A DNA stretch of 63,837 nucleotides, from assembly GCA_007136405.1 (NCBI GenBank), contig SLHA01000031.1, positions 1 through 63,837 of the forward strand, read 5' to 3'. The notes beneath the pieces were generated by a model that saw only the letters and a program-made list of their open reading frames with translations, did not search any database and had not been told where the DNA came from. Shown here one piece after another: positions 50,191-58,915 of this stretch. Each line of letters starts with the position of its first letter. Within the stretch, counting starts at the first letter, position 1. Made by a program: the position numbers and the translations under genes. Origin of the DNA: Candidatus Latescibacterota bacterium. GTDB taxonomy: Bacteria > Latescibacterota > UBA2968 > UBA8231.

Positions 50191-53100
50191 CGTGCATGTC
50201 CAGGATGCGCTGGATCAACGCGGCTCGTTCGGTCGCGACGGCTCGCCGCAGTTCGGCATCCTCCGCCTGATCGAAATACCGGCGTCCTTCGATCCAGGTC
50301 TGTTCGGTGCGGCTCAGGGTGGAGAGCGGATCGCCGCTCCAGATGACGAAATCTCCGTCCTTGCCGGGTTCCAGCGATCCAACCCTGTGGTCGATGCGGT
50401 GCAGCCTGGCCGGTGCGATGGTGACCAGCGCGAGCGCTTCTTCCGGAGCCATTCCGGCCCGCACCATCTTGGCGGCCTCCCAGTTCAACCGCGCCGCCAG
50501 TTGATGGTCGTCCGAGTGCAGCGAGGTCAGGACACCGGCGGCATGCAGCAGGGGAACGTTGTACACGGTGGCATCGTACGCCTCGATCTTGAAGGACGAC
50601 CAGTCGGACCAGGCGACCACCGCGGCGCCGTGGGCCGCGAGTTCCGGTGCCACTTTATACGCCTCGACACCGTGATGGAACACTTCTATGGTGATGTCGA
50701 AGGTCTCGGCCAGGCGGATCAGGGCCAGAATCTCGTCCTGCCGGTAACAGTGCGCCTGGATCAGCAAGTCTTCATCGAGAATCTCCGCCAGGGCCTCCAG
50801 ACGCAGATCCCGCCGCGGCGGCAGACCCTCTCCCGTCTGTTCCCACAGCTTCCAGCGCGCCTGGTAATCGCGCGCCATGTGGAAGCGATCGGCGATGATC
50901 TGTTCCACGCCCATGCGCGTATCCGGATAGCGTCCGGAACCGATCCGTTTGGGGTTTTCGCCCAGAGCGAGCTTTACGGTGCGCGGCGCCTGATCCATGA
51001 CCAGCTCGTCAGGCAGACTGCCCCAGCGCATCTTTACGAACACGTTCTGGCCGCCGATCGGATTGGCCGATCCATGCATGGCATGGCCGGTGGTGAGTCC
51101 CCCGGCGAGTTGCCGGTACATCCAGATGTTGTACCGGGTCAGCGCATCCGCCATGCGGACCTCCGGGACGGTGGCGTTGCCGATCTCGTTGGTCCCCATC
51201 AGTCCCGAGTGGAAGTGTGCATCGATGAGGCCGGGCGTGACATGCCTGCCGCTGCCGTCGATCACCAGGGTGTGCCGTGGCTGGCGCAGATTCCGACCGA
51301 CCGCAGCCACCATGCCGGACGATACCAGCAGGTCCGCGTTTTCCATGATACCGGCCGGACCCATGGTCCAGATGGTGGCGTTGCGCACCAGGACATGACG
51401 GGGTTGCGGCGGCAGGGACTCGCGGCCGTATTCCATGGGCGGATGGATGTCCGCCAGCCGCAGGTCGCGCGCGGGCCGGCGCCTGTCTTCGCGATGCTCA
51501 TCGCTGTCAAGATCGTCCGTGGGCGGAGCTTCGACCACCGCGCCGATGGCATCGGCCGCGGTTCGCACGCCGTGCCACTGGAGGCGCTCCTGGCCGGGAA
51601 TCTCGGCCCAGCCATGGAGGCGATCTGCGGTGATGGTAGCCGTAAGGCGCACCCGCCCAGGGATTCCCAGCGTATCACCGGGCACATCGAACCACAGTCG
51701 AAGCGGTTTTGCCTGGAGGCGGACGGACTGCAGTTCGATATCGATGCCGTCCAGGGTAATCGATCCCGCATAGCGATCCGGTCGTTGCCGGCGGAGGCGT
51801 AGCTCCGCCTGAATACGGCTATCCCTGGTTTCCAGGGTCCACGTGCCGGCCGGATCGTGCGACGGATCGGCTTCGATGACGAAACGGTCGCCGTCCACCC
51901 AGACTTCCATCACCCGCGTGTCTGCCTTGAACAGATCGCCGTCGGTGACCACGAAATGCGCTGCTTTGCCCGTTTCGAGCGTTCCCATGGAGGTCTCGAT
52001 CCCGAGCATGCGGGCCGGGTTGAGCGTCAGCGCGGCCAGGGCGGTGTCCGGATCGAGGCCAGCCTCAACCGCTGCGCGCAGGCGGGCCAGAAAATCCGAC
52101 GGATCTTCCAGGCCGTCGGCGGTCAGGGCGAAGGCCAGGCCCGCCGCGGCTACCCGGGCCGGATTTTCCGGCGCCAGGTACCAGTGCCGCAACTCGGCCA
52201 GACTCCGGTTCAGCGCGTCTTCGGGCGTGTCGACTTCCGGCGCTGCGGGGAACGCAACGGGCAGGACGAGGGGGAGCGGGTTGTCCGCCAGCACCTCGAG
52301 GATCTTGTACTCGTGCCCGTTGCCACGGATCCACGCCAGCACGGGGAATTCGTGCGTCAGCCGCAGGACGCGCAGCATCTCTTCGTCGTCCCGGGTGGCG
52401 AACAGCAGCGGTTGACGGCCACGGGCTGCATCGAGCAATGCCGCCAGCGGTGCGATGGTTTCCGGCCGCTGCAGTCCTGCCGGACGCTCCCGGTAGGCTC
52501 GATGGACCTGGTGATGCCATTCGGTGTCGAGCAGGGTCTGTCGTATCAGGGCCAGCGTGCCGGCTGGTGAGGTCGGATAGCCGGAGTCGAAATCACCACT
52601 GCAGACCAGGGCGACCGACTGGGCGACATCGCGGCGCAGAAGACGCCCCGCAGCGCCGCCCCGGCCCAGACTGAACACCGCCGTCTGACCCCGGAATATG
52701 CCCGCACCGGGAACGGCCTTGACTGCGGTAAAGCCCTGGGAACGCAGTTTCCGGCTGAGTTCGGGCGTCGCCCTGAACTCGTCTTCCGCCCGAAGGTGGG
52801 CGCGAAGCCGCGGATTCCAGGCAGGAGTGCCGCGCTCGCTGTCCAGACGCGGCTCCGTCATGCCGACATGAGTGTGAGCATCGATGAAGCCGGGATACAG
52901 CGTTCTCTCCCGCATGTCCCAGACGCGCGCATCGGCCGGCGGCTCCATCCGGTCTTCGATCGACTCGATCACGCCGTCGCGGATGACCAGCATGACGTCG
53001 CGCAGCACCGATCCGGGGGCGGTGACCAGGGTGGCGTTGATGAACGCATGCACCCCGGGAGGTTTCACGGTCATGCCCTCGACCGGGGTCGTCGGACTCG

Positions 53101-53215
53101 CCACCTGGCCGTGGGCCGGTGCGACGTTCAGGAAAGCCGGCAGCGCCACGATCAGCACAGCCGCCACCCAGGGCATGCCGGCGGCAATTCGGGTAAAAGC
53201 CGGTGCTGGTTTCAT
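50183..53215 (-). CDS. secreted double-domain amidohydrolase
   Basis: 1010 residues with signal MPWVAAVLIVALPAFLNVAPAHG. Two complete amidohydrolase domains in tandem: the first with LYPGFIDAHTHVGM (HxH present) and LNPARMLGIETSMGTLETGK; the second with VTPGLIDAHFHSGL (HxH present), DLLIQAHCYRQDE, LTSLHSDDHQLAARLN and APARLHRIDHRVGSLEPGKDG. Both have the flanking beta-sandwich strands. A roughly 200-residue beta-rich linker separates them. Similar double proteins are annotated imidazolonepropionase-like or peptidase-like; the substrate cannot be told from sequence. With the next gene this operon encodes three amidohydrolase domains. Confidence 0.9.
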   Translation of the reverse strand: MKPAPAFTRIAAGMPWVAAVLIVALPAFLNVAPAHGQVASPTTPVEGMTVKPPGVHAFINATLVTAPGSVLRDVMLVIRDGVIESIEDRMEPPADARVWDMRERTLYPGFIDAHTHVGMTEPRLDSERGTPAWNPRLRAHLRAEDEFRATPELSRKLRSQGFTAVKAVPGAGIFRGQTAVFSLGRGGAAGRLLRRDVAQSVALVCSGDFDSGYPTSPAGTLALIRQTLLDTEWHHQVHRAYRERPAGLQRPETIAPLAALLDAARGRQPLLFATRDDEEMLRVLRLTHEFPVLAWIRGNGHEYKILEVLADNPLPLVLPVAFPAAPEVDTPEDALNRSLAELRHWYLAPENPARVAAAGLAFALTADGLEDPSDFLARLRAAVEAGLDPDTALAALTLNPARMLGIETSMGTLETGKAAHFVVTDGDLFKADTRVMEVWVDGDRFVIEADPSHDPAGTWTLETRDSRIQAELRLRRQRPDRYAGSITLDGIDIELQSVRLQAKPLRLWFDVPGDTLGIPGRVRLTATITADRLHGWAEIPGQERLQWHGVRTAADAIGAVVEAPPTDDLDSDEHREDRRRPARDLRLADIHPPMEYGRESLPPQPRHVLVRNATIWTMGPAGIMENADLLVSSGMVAAVGRNLRQPRHTLVIDGSGRHVTPGLIDAHFHSGLMGTNEIGNATVPEVRMADALTRYNIWMYRQLAGGLTTGHAMHGSANPIGGQNVFVKMRWGSLPDELVMDQAPRTVKLALGENPKRIGSGRYPDTRMGVEQIIADRFHMARDYQARWKLWEQTGEGLPPRRDLRLEALAEILDEDLLIQAHCYRQDEILALIRLAETFDITIEVFHHGVEAYKVAPELAAHGAAVVAWSDWSSFKIEAYDATVYNVPLLHAAGVLTSLHSDDHQLAARLNWEAAKMVRAGMAPEEALALVTIAPARLHRIDHRVGSLEPGKDGDFVIWSGDPLSTLSRTEQTWIEGRRYFDQAEDAELRRAVATERAALIQRILDMHDD

Positions 53216-53276
53216 ACACGGTCCTGCGTTTCGCCTGTCGTGGCGCGCTGGCGGTGCAACGCCTGCGCCACATGGT

Positions 53277-55511
53277 TTACTGCAGCTCGCGGGTGGTTGC
53301 CCGGGACCGAGGCTGCTCCTGCCCAGCCCGCAGTTGCGCCTGCCGGCAACGCCAGGCGATGTCCAATACCCGGAAAGGTTCTTCTATGCGGCTGAACGTG
53401 GGCACGCCGCGCGGCTCCAGGTAGGCCTTGGCGGCGGCCATGAGGGGCTGGTCGCCGCTGCAGCTCACATACAGAGGCTTGTCCGCTTGCCTGCCGGCCA
53501 GTTCGACCAGAAACTCCAGGCAGGGGAAGCCGGTCTGTTCGACCAGCATCAGGATGATCACCACGGCGTCGGTATTCGGGTCTCCCAGCAGGGCCTCCGT
53601 GGCCTCCCCGTAGGCGCGCTCCAGGCCGTGCTGGGAGACGGCCGGCCAGATATCGACCGGGTTGCGCAGGCGTACCAGTGGCGGGCTCAGATCCTGCAGC
53701 CGCTGTCGCGTGGTCTCCGCCAGTTCGGGTACTTCCAGGTTCAGGTCACGCCGGCATAGATCGCTCAGGCAGACCAGCATGCCGCCGCTGGGCGCGGCAA
53801 AGCCGACCCGGTTGCCCTGTGGCAGCGGCATGGAAGCCAGTCCCTTGGCCGCCGTAATCAGCTGCGAATACTCGTGGATGCGCACCACCCCGGCCTGGCG
53901 CAACACGCCGTCCAGGACACGGTCGTCGGTAGCCAGCGCCGCAGTGTGGGCCGCGGCCGCCTGGGCGCCGGCGGCCGTGGCGCCGCCTTTGAGCATGACC
54001 AATGGCTTGTGGGGGGTGACGGCGCGCGCCGCTTCCAGGAAGCGGCGCGGCTGTCGCAGACTTTCGAGATACGCGCAGATGACCTGCGTCTCCGGGTCCG
54101 CGGCCAGATATTCCAGCACCTCGCTCTCGTCGATGTCGATCTTGTTGCCGACACCGACCACCCGGGCCACGCCGAAGTGTTCGCTGGTGAGGATGTAACG
54201 CAGGGTGTGGGTGGCGAAGTTGCCCGTCTGGGCGATGTAAGAAACCGGCCCGCGGCGCACCTGGCCCAGACTGAAGAAGCTGGTGGCACATCTGGAGGGT
54301 GTGGAGACGTGACCGGCGGTGTTGGGCCCCAGGGCGCGGACGCCGGCCTCCTGAATCGCCTGCTCCAGTTCCGTCTGCAGCGCCAGGCCGCTGTCGCCTG
54401 CCTCGGCGAAGCCACCGGCGGCCAGGATCACAGCTTTGACACCGCGGCGGCCCAATTCACGTACGGCCTGCGGCGTGCTGCTCGCCGGCAGCACGATGAC
54501 GGCCAGGTCCACACCAGCGGGCAGGTCGGCGATGGCCGCGATGACGCGCCGGCCAAGAATTTCGCCGCCGCGCGGGTTGACCGGGTGGACGGTGCCGGTA
54601 TACCCCTGCGCCTCCAGGTTGCGCAGTACCTCGTACCCGGCTTTACCCGGCGTGGCCGAGGCGCCGATGACGGCGATGCTGCGCGGCGCGAACAAAGGTT
54701 CCAGGCTGCCGCGTGCCACGGGCAGTGGGGCCTGTTCCCGGCGAACGCGGGCTGTGGGTCCGGTTATTCGTGTTGGCCTGTCGTGGCGGACAGACTCTGT
54801 CTCCGCCCCAGGCACCGCTTCCGGCGCCAGGACGATCAGGGCATCCACCGCCACCAGCTGACCGGCATGCTGGCCGTCGCGCACGATGAGCGGGTTGACG
54901 TCCAGTTGCTGGATTTCAGGATGCTGCAGGCCGATCTCGCCGATGCCGATCAGCCATGCGGCGAGTGCCTCGCGGTCCACCGCCGGCATGCCGCGCACCG
55001 GACCCAGCAGTTTGCTGCCGGCCAGTTCGTTCGCCATGTCGGCGGTATCAGCGGCCGTCAGCGGTGCCAGGCGGAAGCTCACGTCGGCCAGAACCTCGGC
55101 AAAGATACCGCCCAGTCCCAGCATCACCACGGGACCCAGCCCTGGATCCCGGAGCAGGCCGACAATAAGTTCGCGCCGGCCTGGGACCATTTCCTGCAGC
55201 AGCAGACCGGCGCCGGCCGGCGCCCGGGACCGCAGCCGTGTCGTGGCCCGGTCCAGCTGTGCCGCGCCGGCGATGTCGAGCTCCACCAGGCCGTGTTCGG
55301 TCTTGTGGGTCAATCCGGCGTCACAGGCTTTGAGAGCCACCGGGTAACCCAACTCCGCCGCCGCGGCGCGGGCCTTCCCTGGGTCGCGGACCAGCGTCTC
55401 GCGGACGACCGGCAGGCCGTACGCGGAAAGCAGTCTCTTGCTGTCATGCTCTGACAGCGCCGTCTTTCCGGTGCGCAGCGCTTCCTGGATGATGCGTGCG
55501 GCTGTCAACAT
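53277..55511 (-). CDS. ADP-forming acyl-CoA synthetase, fused beta-alpha subunits
   Basis: 744 residues from the ATG at 55511, overlapping the upstream stop by one base (TGATG). Residues 1-235 are the ATP-grasp (beta) part, with VALKACDAGLTHKTEHGLVE carrying the beta-domain His. Residues about 285-410 form the CoA-binding Rossmann domain (SIAVIGASATPGKAGYEVLR, GYTGTVHPVNPRGGEILGRR). The remainder holds two succinyl-CoA-synthetase-like domains; AQAAAAHTAALATDD contains the expected phospho-His (about residue 520). The enzyme converts acyl-CoA, ADP and Pi to acid, CoA and ATP. The beta-before-alpha order is less common than alpha-beta fusions. It is coupled to the beta-keto-acid cleavage enzyme. 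Confidence 0.92.
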   Translation of the reverse strand: MLTAARIIQEALRTGKTALSEHDSKRLLSAYGLPVVRETLVRDPGKARAAAAELGYPVALKACDAGLTHKTEHGLVELDIAGAAQLDRATTRLRSRAPAGAGLLLQEMVPGRRELIVGLLRDPGLGPVVMLGLGGIFAEVLADVSFRLAPLTAADTADMANELAGSKLLGPVRGMPAVDREALAAWLIGIGEIGLQHPEIQQLDVNPLIVRDGQHAGQLVAVDALIVLAPEAVPGAETESVRHDRPTRITGPTARVRREQAPLPVARGSLEPLFAPRSIAVIGASATPGKAGYEVLRNLEAQGYTGTVHPVNPRGGEILGRRVIAAIADLPAGVDLAVIVLPASSTPQAVRELGRRGVKAVILAAGGFAEAGDSGLALQTELEQAIQEAGVRALGPNTAGHVSTPSRCATSFFSLGQVRRGPVSYIAQTGNFATHTLRYILTSEHFGVARVVGVGNKIDIDESEVLEYLAADPETQVICAYLESLRQPRRFLEAARAVTPHKPLVMLKGGATAAGAQAAAAHTAALATDDRVLDGVLRQAGVVRIHEYSQLITAAKGLASMPLPQGNRVGFAAPSGGMLVCLSDLCRRDLNLEVPELAETTRQRLQDLSPPLVRLRNPVDIWPAVSQHGLERAYGEATEALLGDPNTDAVVIILMLVEQTGFPCLEFLVELAGRQADKPLYVSCSGDQPLMAAAKAYLEPRGVPTFSRIEEPFRVLDIAWRCRQAQLRAGQEQPRSRATTRELQ

Positions 55512-56437
55512 CAGAACCTCGTCTGATCCTTGCCTTTGAGCTGCAGCAACCGGCGTGCCTCCCGCGGGCCGGCAGTCTGGATGCCCAATTCGTCCACAAG
55601 GCGTTTGATTTTGGCCACCATCTCGGCATTGCTGCGCGCCAGTTCGCCCTTGCGCAGATAGAGGTTGTCCTCCAGACCCACGCGCACCGAGCCCCCCAGC
55701 ACTGCCCCCACGGTCCCCAGCCCGAATTCGTGGCGACCGGCCGCCAGCACCGACCACAGGTAGTCGTTCCCGAACAGGCTGTCAGCGGTCTCCTTCATGA
55801 AGAGCAGATTGCGCACCGAGGGCTGAATGGCACCGTGGATACCCAGGATGAACTGGATCCACAGGGGCGGCTGTAGCACGCCCTTGTCGGCCCAATAAGC
55901 CGTGTTGTAGATGTGTCCCACGTCGTAGCATTCCAGCTCTGGTCTGGTACCGCTGTCTGCCATGATGGCGAACACTCGTTCCTGGTCCTGGAATGTATTC
56001 TTGAACACCAGATCCCGGGTCCCGTCCAGGTAGGGGGCTTCCCAGTCGTGCCGGAACTCCTTGATCCGTTCGAGTTGCGGATAGATGCCGAAGTTGATCG
56101 AACCCATGTTCACCGACGCCAGCTCCGGCTGGAACTGCTGCACGGCGGTCATGCGTTCCTCGATGCTCATGGTGGGTGCGCCACCGGTAGTGATGCAGAT
56201 GACCGCTTCGCAACGGGCGGAGATATCCTGGCAGAATTCCCGGAAGAGATCCGGATTCATGGTGGGCTGCCCGGAATCCGGCTGACGGGCATGCAGGTGC
56301 ACCGTCGCGGCTCCGGCCGCGGCTGCGCCTACTGCTTCGTCGGCGATCTGCTGCGGGGTGATGGGCAGATAGGGGGTCTGTGAGGGCACGTGGATGGACC
56401 CGGTGACCGCGCAATTGATGATGCACTGGGCTTGCAT
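55511..56437 (-). CDS. beta-keto acid cleavage enzyme (BKACE, DUF849)
   Basis: 308 residues from the ATG at 56437 (AAGG 4 bases upstream), normal for the family. The TIM-barrel zinc site is visible: VHLHAR (HxH) and later VRVGLEDNLY, whose Arg, Glu and Asp match the catalytic set of 3-keto-5-aminohexanoate cleavage enzyme. ICITTGGAPTMSIEER is also typical. The N-terminal motif reads CAVTGSIHVP, lacking the Glu found near this position in Kce, so the substrate is probably a different beta-keto acid. The reaction is beta-keto acid plus acetyl-CoA to acetoacetate plus a new acyl-CoA. The acyl-CoA synthetase immediately downstream could harvest that acyl-CoA as ATP. Confidence 0.92.
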   Translation of the reverse strand: MQAQCIINCAVTGSIHVPSQTPYLPITPQQIADEAVGAAAAGAATVHLHARQPDSGQPTMNPDLFREFCQDISARCEAVICITTGGAPTMSIEERMTAVQQFQPELASVNMGSINFGIYPQLERIKEFRHDWEAPYLDGTRDLVFKNTFQDQERVFAIMADSGTRPELECYDVGHIYNTAYWADKGVLQPPLWIQFILGIHGAIQPSVRNLLFMKETADSLFGNDYLWSVLAAGRHEFGLGTVGAVLGGSVRVGLEDNLYLRKGELARSNAEMVAKIKRLVDELGIQTAGPREARRLLQLKGKDQTRF

Positions 56438-56556
56438 GCAGCCTTCTCCATTGCGGTGAAGCGGTGGGCGGTACCGCGCCGGGGAACGGGGAGCAGGTAT
56501 GCCGATCGCCGTTCCCGGCGCGCGTGGATGGTGCAGCCAAACGTGCTTGTCGCGCC

Positions 56557-56627
56557 TGGACAGAGCGTGCCGCGACTGGATAGTGCTTGCCACCACTGGA
56601 CCGCGCCTGGACCGTGCGTGCCGCGCG
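56557..56627. repeat. 20-bp imperfect tandem repeats
   Basis: Units of about 20 bases beginning TGGA at 56557, 56577, 56597 (short, 11 bases) and 56608, with forms like TGGACAGAGCGTGCCGCGAC and TGGATAGTGCTTGCCACCAC. They lie in the 218-base gap between the BKACE and sugar-isomerase genes. Confidence 0.65.
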
Positions 56628-56655
56628 CGCCAAAGCGGCGGTTGACCTGGTCGCG

Positions 56656-57501
56656 TCAGTGTTGCAGAGGCACGCCGCTTGCGTTGAAGGCGCGCCGCAG
56701 CGCGTAATATCCCAGCGCCGCGTCGACGAACGGATCGTATCCCGGTTGGCGCTGGACCATCATGCTGACTTCCATCCCGATGAAACCGGTGTAACCGGCG
56801 GCGTCCATGGCCTTCAGGTAGCGGACATAGTCGCTGGGCCCGGCGCCCGGCGTCATGAATTCGTGATGCGGGTACAGGCCGCGCTGGTCCTTGACATGGG
56901 TGAATACCGAGTGCGGTGCCATGGCGGCGCAGGCTTCTTCCGTGGGCATGCCGACGATCTCGCAGTGGCTGATGTCGAAATTGAGCTTGACCGCCGGATG
57001 GTCGACCTGCTCCAGCAGCCACACCGCCTTGCGCGGCAGGTCCATGGCCGTGCCCGAGTGCATCTCCGGAGCGTAGATGACGTCCCGGCTGGCCGCGTAT
57101 TCACCCAGAGCGCGGACCTGCTCGACCACCCGGTCGCGCAGCCGGCCCCAGTCGTCCTCGTGGCCGCCGACCAGGCTCACCACCACCGGGGTGTGCCCGT
57201 CCTGCCGTAACGCGTCGGCCAGGTCGATGGTGTCGCGCAGCCGCTGCATGTTGGCCGCGTGCTTGTCCGGGTCTTCGTCGCACACCGTGGTATGTCCGGC
57301 GATGGCCGCCAGACTGAGCCGATGCTCGTTCAGCAGTTCGACGATACGTCGCTGCCGGGCCGCGTCCAGGGTGTACAGTTCGGTGGGAAAGCGGGGCGTC
57401 ACGGCCAGCTCGATACCGGTGTACCCGATTCCGGCGATGACCGGCAATCCTGTCTCGATGGGAGTGTTCATCATACCCCAGGTGCAGTAGGCGATCTGCA
57501 T
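56656..57501 (-). CDS. sugar phosphate isomerase/epimerase-family TIM barrel
   Basis: 281 residues. The xylose-isomerase-like/AP-endonuclease-2 pattern is clear: MQIAYCTWGMMN, IAGIGYTGIELAV, then metal-ligand regions VIYAPEMHSGTAMD (Glu), KLNFDISHCEIVG (Asp, His), FTHVKDQRGLYPHHEF (His, Asp) and GFIGMEVSMM (Glu). The complete ligand set suggests an active enzyme on a sugar, inositol or keto-sugar. GGAG lies 9 bases before the ATG. Its neighbour, the Gfo/Idh/MocA dehydrogenase, is a frequent partner in oxidative sugar or inositol breakdown. Confidence 0.88.
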   Translation of the reverse strand: MQIAYCTWGMMNTPIETGLPVIAGIGYTGIELAVTPRFPTELYTLDAARQRRIVELLNEHRLSLAAIAGHTTVCDEDPDKHAANMQRLRDTIDLADALRQDGHTPVVVSLVGGHEDDWGRLRDRVVEQVRALGEYAASRDVIYAPEMHSGTAMDLPRKAVWLLEQVDHPAVKLNFDISHCEIVGMPTEEACAAMAPHSVFTHVKDQRGLYPHHEFMTPGAGPSDYVRYLKAMDAAGYTGFIGMEVSMMVQRQPGYDPFVDAALGYYALRRAFNASGVPLQH

Positions 57502-57602
57502 GCTCGTGCTCTCCGCGGTGATGGCTGCCAGTTGCCGGCTGCCGGTCCGGCCTCCGGTTCCTGCCCGGAACGGAGCGGGCGCAGCCCAGAATTGAAAGCG
57601 AT

Positions 57603-58853
57603 TCAGATTCCCAGTTCAGCGTTGATGTCGGCTTCGTACAGTCCTGTGGTTTCGTTTTCAATCTCGTCCAGCGTCACCGGACGGTTCAGCACGCTGGACT
57701 CGAAGCCGGCGTAACACAGGGCCATGGCCCGGCGTCCCAGCCGGCCGTCGACCTCCGGTGTGCGGCCGTTGAACACGCAGTCCGCCAGCTCGTACAGCTG
57801 GATGGCCAGCAACTTCCGGTCCGCGTCGGGAAAGGGCAGGGTATAGGCAGCCAGGCGTTCGCCGCCGAACAGGCGGGCGGTGACCCGGTCCAGGCAGAAA
57901 TCCGGGACGTGTTCCAGCAGGCCATCACCGGTGAGTTGCTTCCGGTCGTCCAGGTGGATCACTGGTGATGCGCCGTTGCGTGTGCCGCCGGGCGTCAGGG
58001 CACCACGGCGGCCGAAGAGCTGGCGGCGTCCGAAACCCTGCCCGTGTCCAGCATACGACTGGGTCCACTGGCCCATGACTCCACTGGCGAAGCTGACCAC
58101 GGCCACCATGGTGTCTTCGGCCGTGGCGGCGATCGTTGCCGGCATCTCGCCGGCCCACCGTGCGTAAAAACCGCTGACGCCGCCGCTGCGGGCTTGCTCC
58201 CGCGTCGTTTCCCACAGGCGGATCTCGCTGAACACCTGCCGTACATCGCCCAGGTAATACAGCATCATGTCGGCGTTGTGCACCCCACCGTCCAACAGCA
58301 TGCCGCCACAGTTTTTCTGGTGGCGCCAGGGGGTGATGACGATGCGATTGCCTGAGCTGGCCGAGATGTCCAGGAACAGAAAGGGTGTGCCGATGACGGC
58401 CGCATCGATCAGCGCCCGGGTCACGCGGCTCATGGGGTCGCGCCGATAGTTTTCGGCAACGCTCAGCACCTTGCCGGCGCGCTGTTGGGCGGCGAGCATG
58501 AGATTGGCGCCGCGCATGGTGAGAGCCATGGGTTTTTCGCAGAGTACGTGCAGTCCCAGGTCGAAGGCGGTGGTGGCTACCGCGTGATGGGCGCGGGCGT
58601 CGGTGGTGATGGCCACCGCCTGCACTTCCGGCCGCTGACGCACCATGGTCTCCATGTCAGCGTAGACGCCAGGTCTGGCGCCCAGCAGTCCGGCGGCTTC
58701 GTCCGCCAGATGATCGGCGTTGTCCAGCCGCGGGTCGCAGACGGCGACCAGCTCGACGTTGGCCATGCCGGAGTCATACAATTCTTTGAGGCCCAGAAGG
58801 TGGCGTCCGCCCATACCTCCGCAGCCGACTATGGCCAGCGGCAGCTTCTCCAT
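57603..58853 (-). CDS. Gfo/Idh/MocA-family oxidoreductase
   Basis: 416 residues. N-terminal NAD(P)-binding Rossmann fold (LAIVGCGGMGGRH) and the family motif LHVLCEKPMAL, followed by the C-terminal beta-sheet substrate domain with GGMLLDGGVHNADMMLYYLG, containing the conserved Asp and His. AAAGGA precedes the ATG. It probably oxidises a hydroxyl of a sugar or cyclitol. It lies 101 bases upstream of the sugar isomerase and 62 bases downstream of the glycosidase-like gene, in one likely operon. Confidence 0.93.
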   Translation of the reverse strand: MEKLPLAIVGCGGMGGRHLLGLKELYDSGMANVELVAVCDPRLDNADHLADEAAGLLGARPGVYADMETMVRQRPEVQAVAITTDARAHHAVATTAFDLGLHVLCEKPMALTMRGANLMLAAQQRAGKVLSVAENYRRDPMSRVTRALIDAAVIGTPFLFLDISASSGNRIVITPWRHQKNCGGMLLDGGVHNADMMLYYLGDVRQVFSEIRLWETTREQARSGGVSGFYARWAGEMPATIAATAEDTMVAVVSFASGVMGQWTQSYAGHGQGFGRRQLFGRRGALTPGGTRNGASPVIHLDDRKQLTGDGLLEHVPDFCLDRVTARLFGGERLAAYTLPFPDADRKLLAIQLYELADCVFNGRTPEVDGRLGRRAMALCYAGFESSVLNRPVTLDEIENETTGLYEADINAELGI

Positions 58854-58915
58854 GATGATCTGACGATCCTTTCAAGACGTTGAGCGTGATGCGGCACGGG
58901 ATGCCTGGCTGACAC

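Noticed and set aside
50108-51802. 564-codon plus-strand open frame
   Set aside because: Antisense shadow of the double amidohydrolase; no recognisable motif or start signal.
53874-55454. 526-codon plus-strand open frame
   Set aside because: Antisense shadow of the acyl-CoA synthetase with typical low-complexity composition.
55511-57022. Longer form of the beta-keto-acid cleavage enzyme starting at 57022
   Set aside because: The extension overlaps the sugar-isomerase gene in another frame; the ATG at 56437 gives the normal family length.
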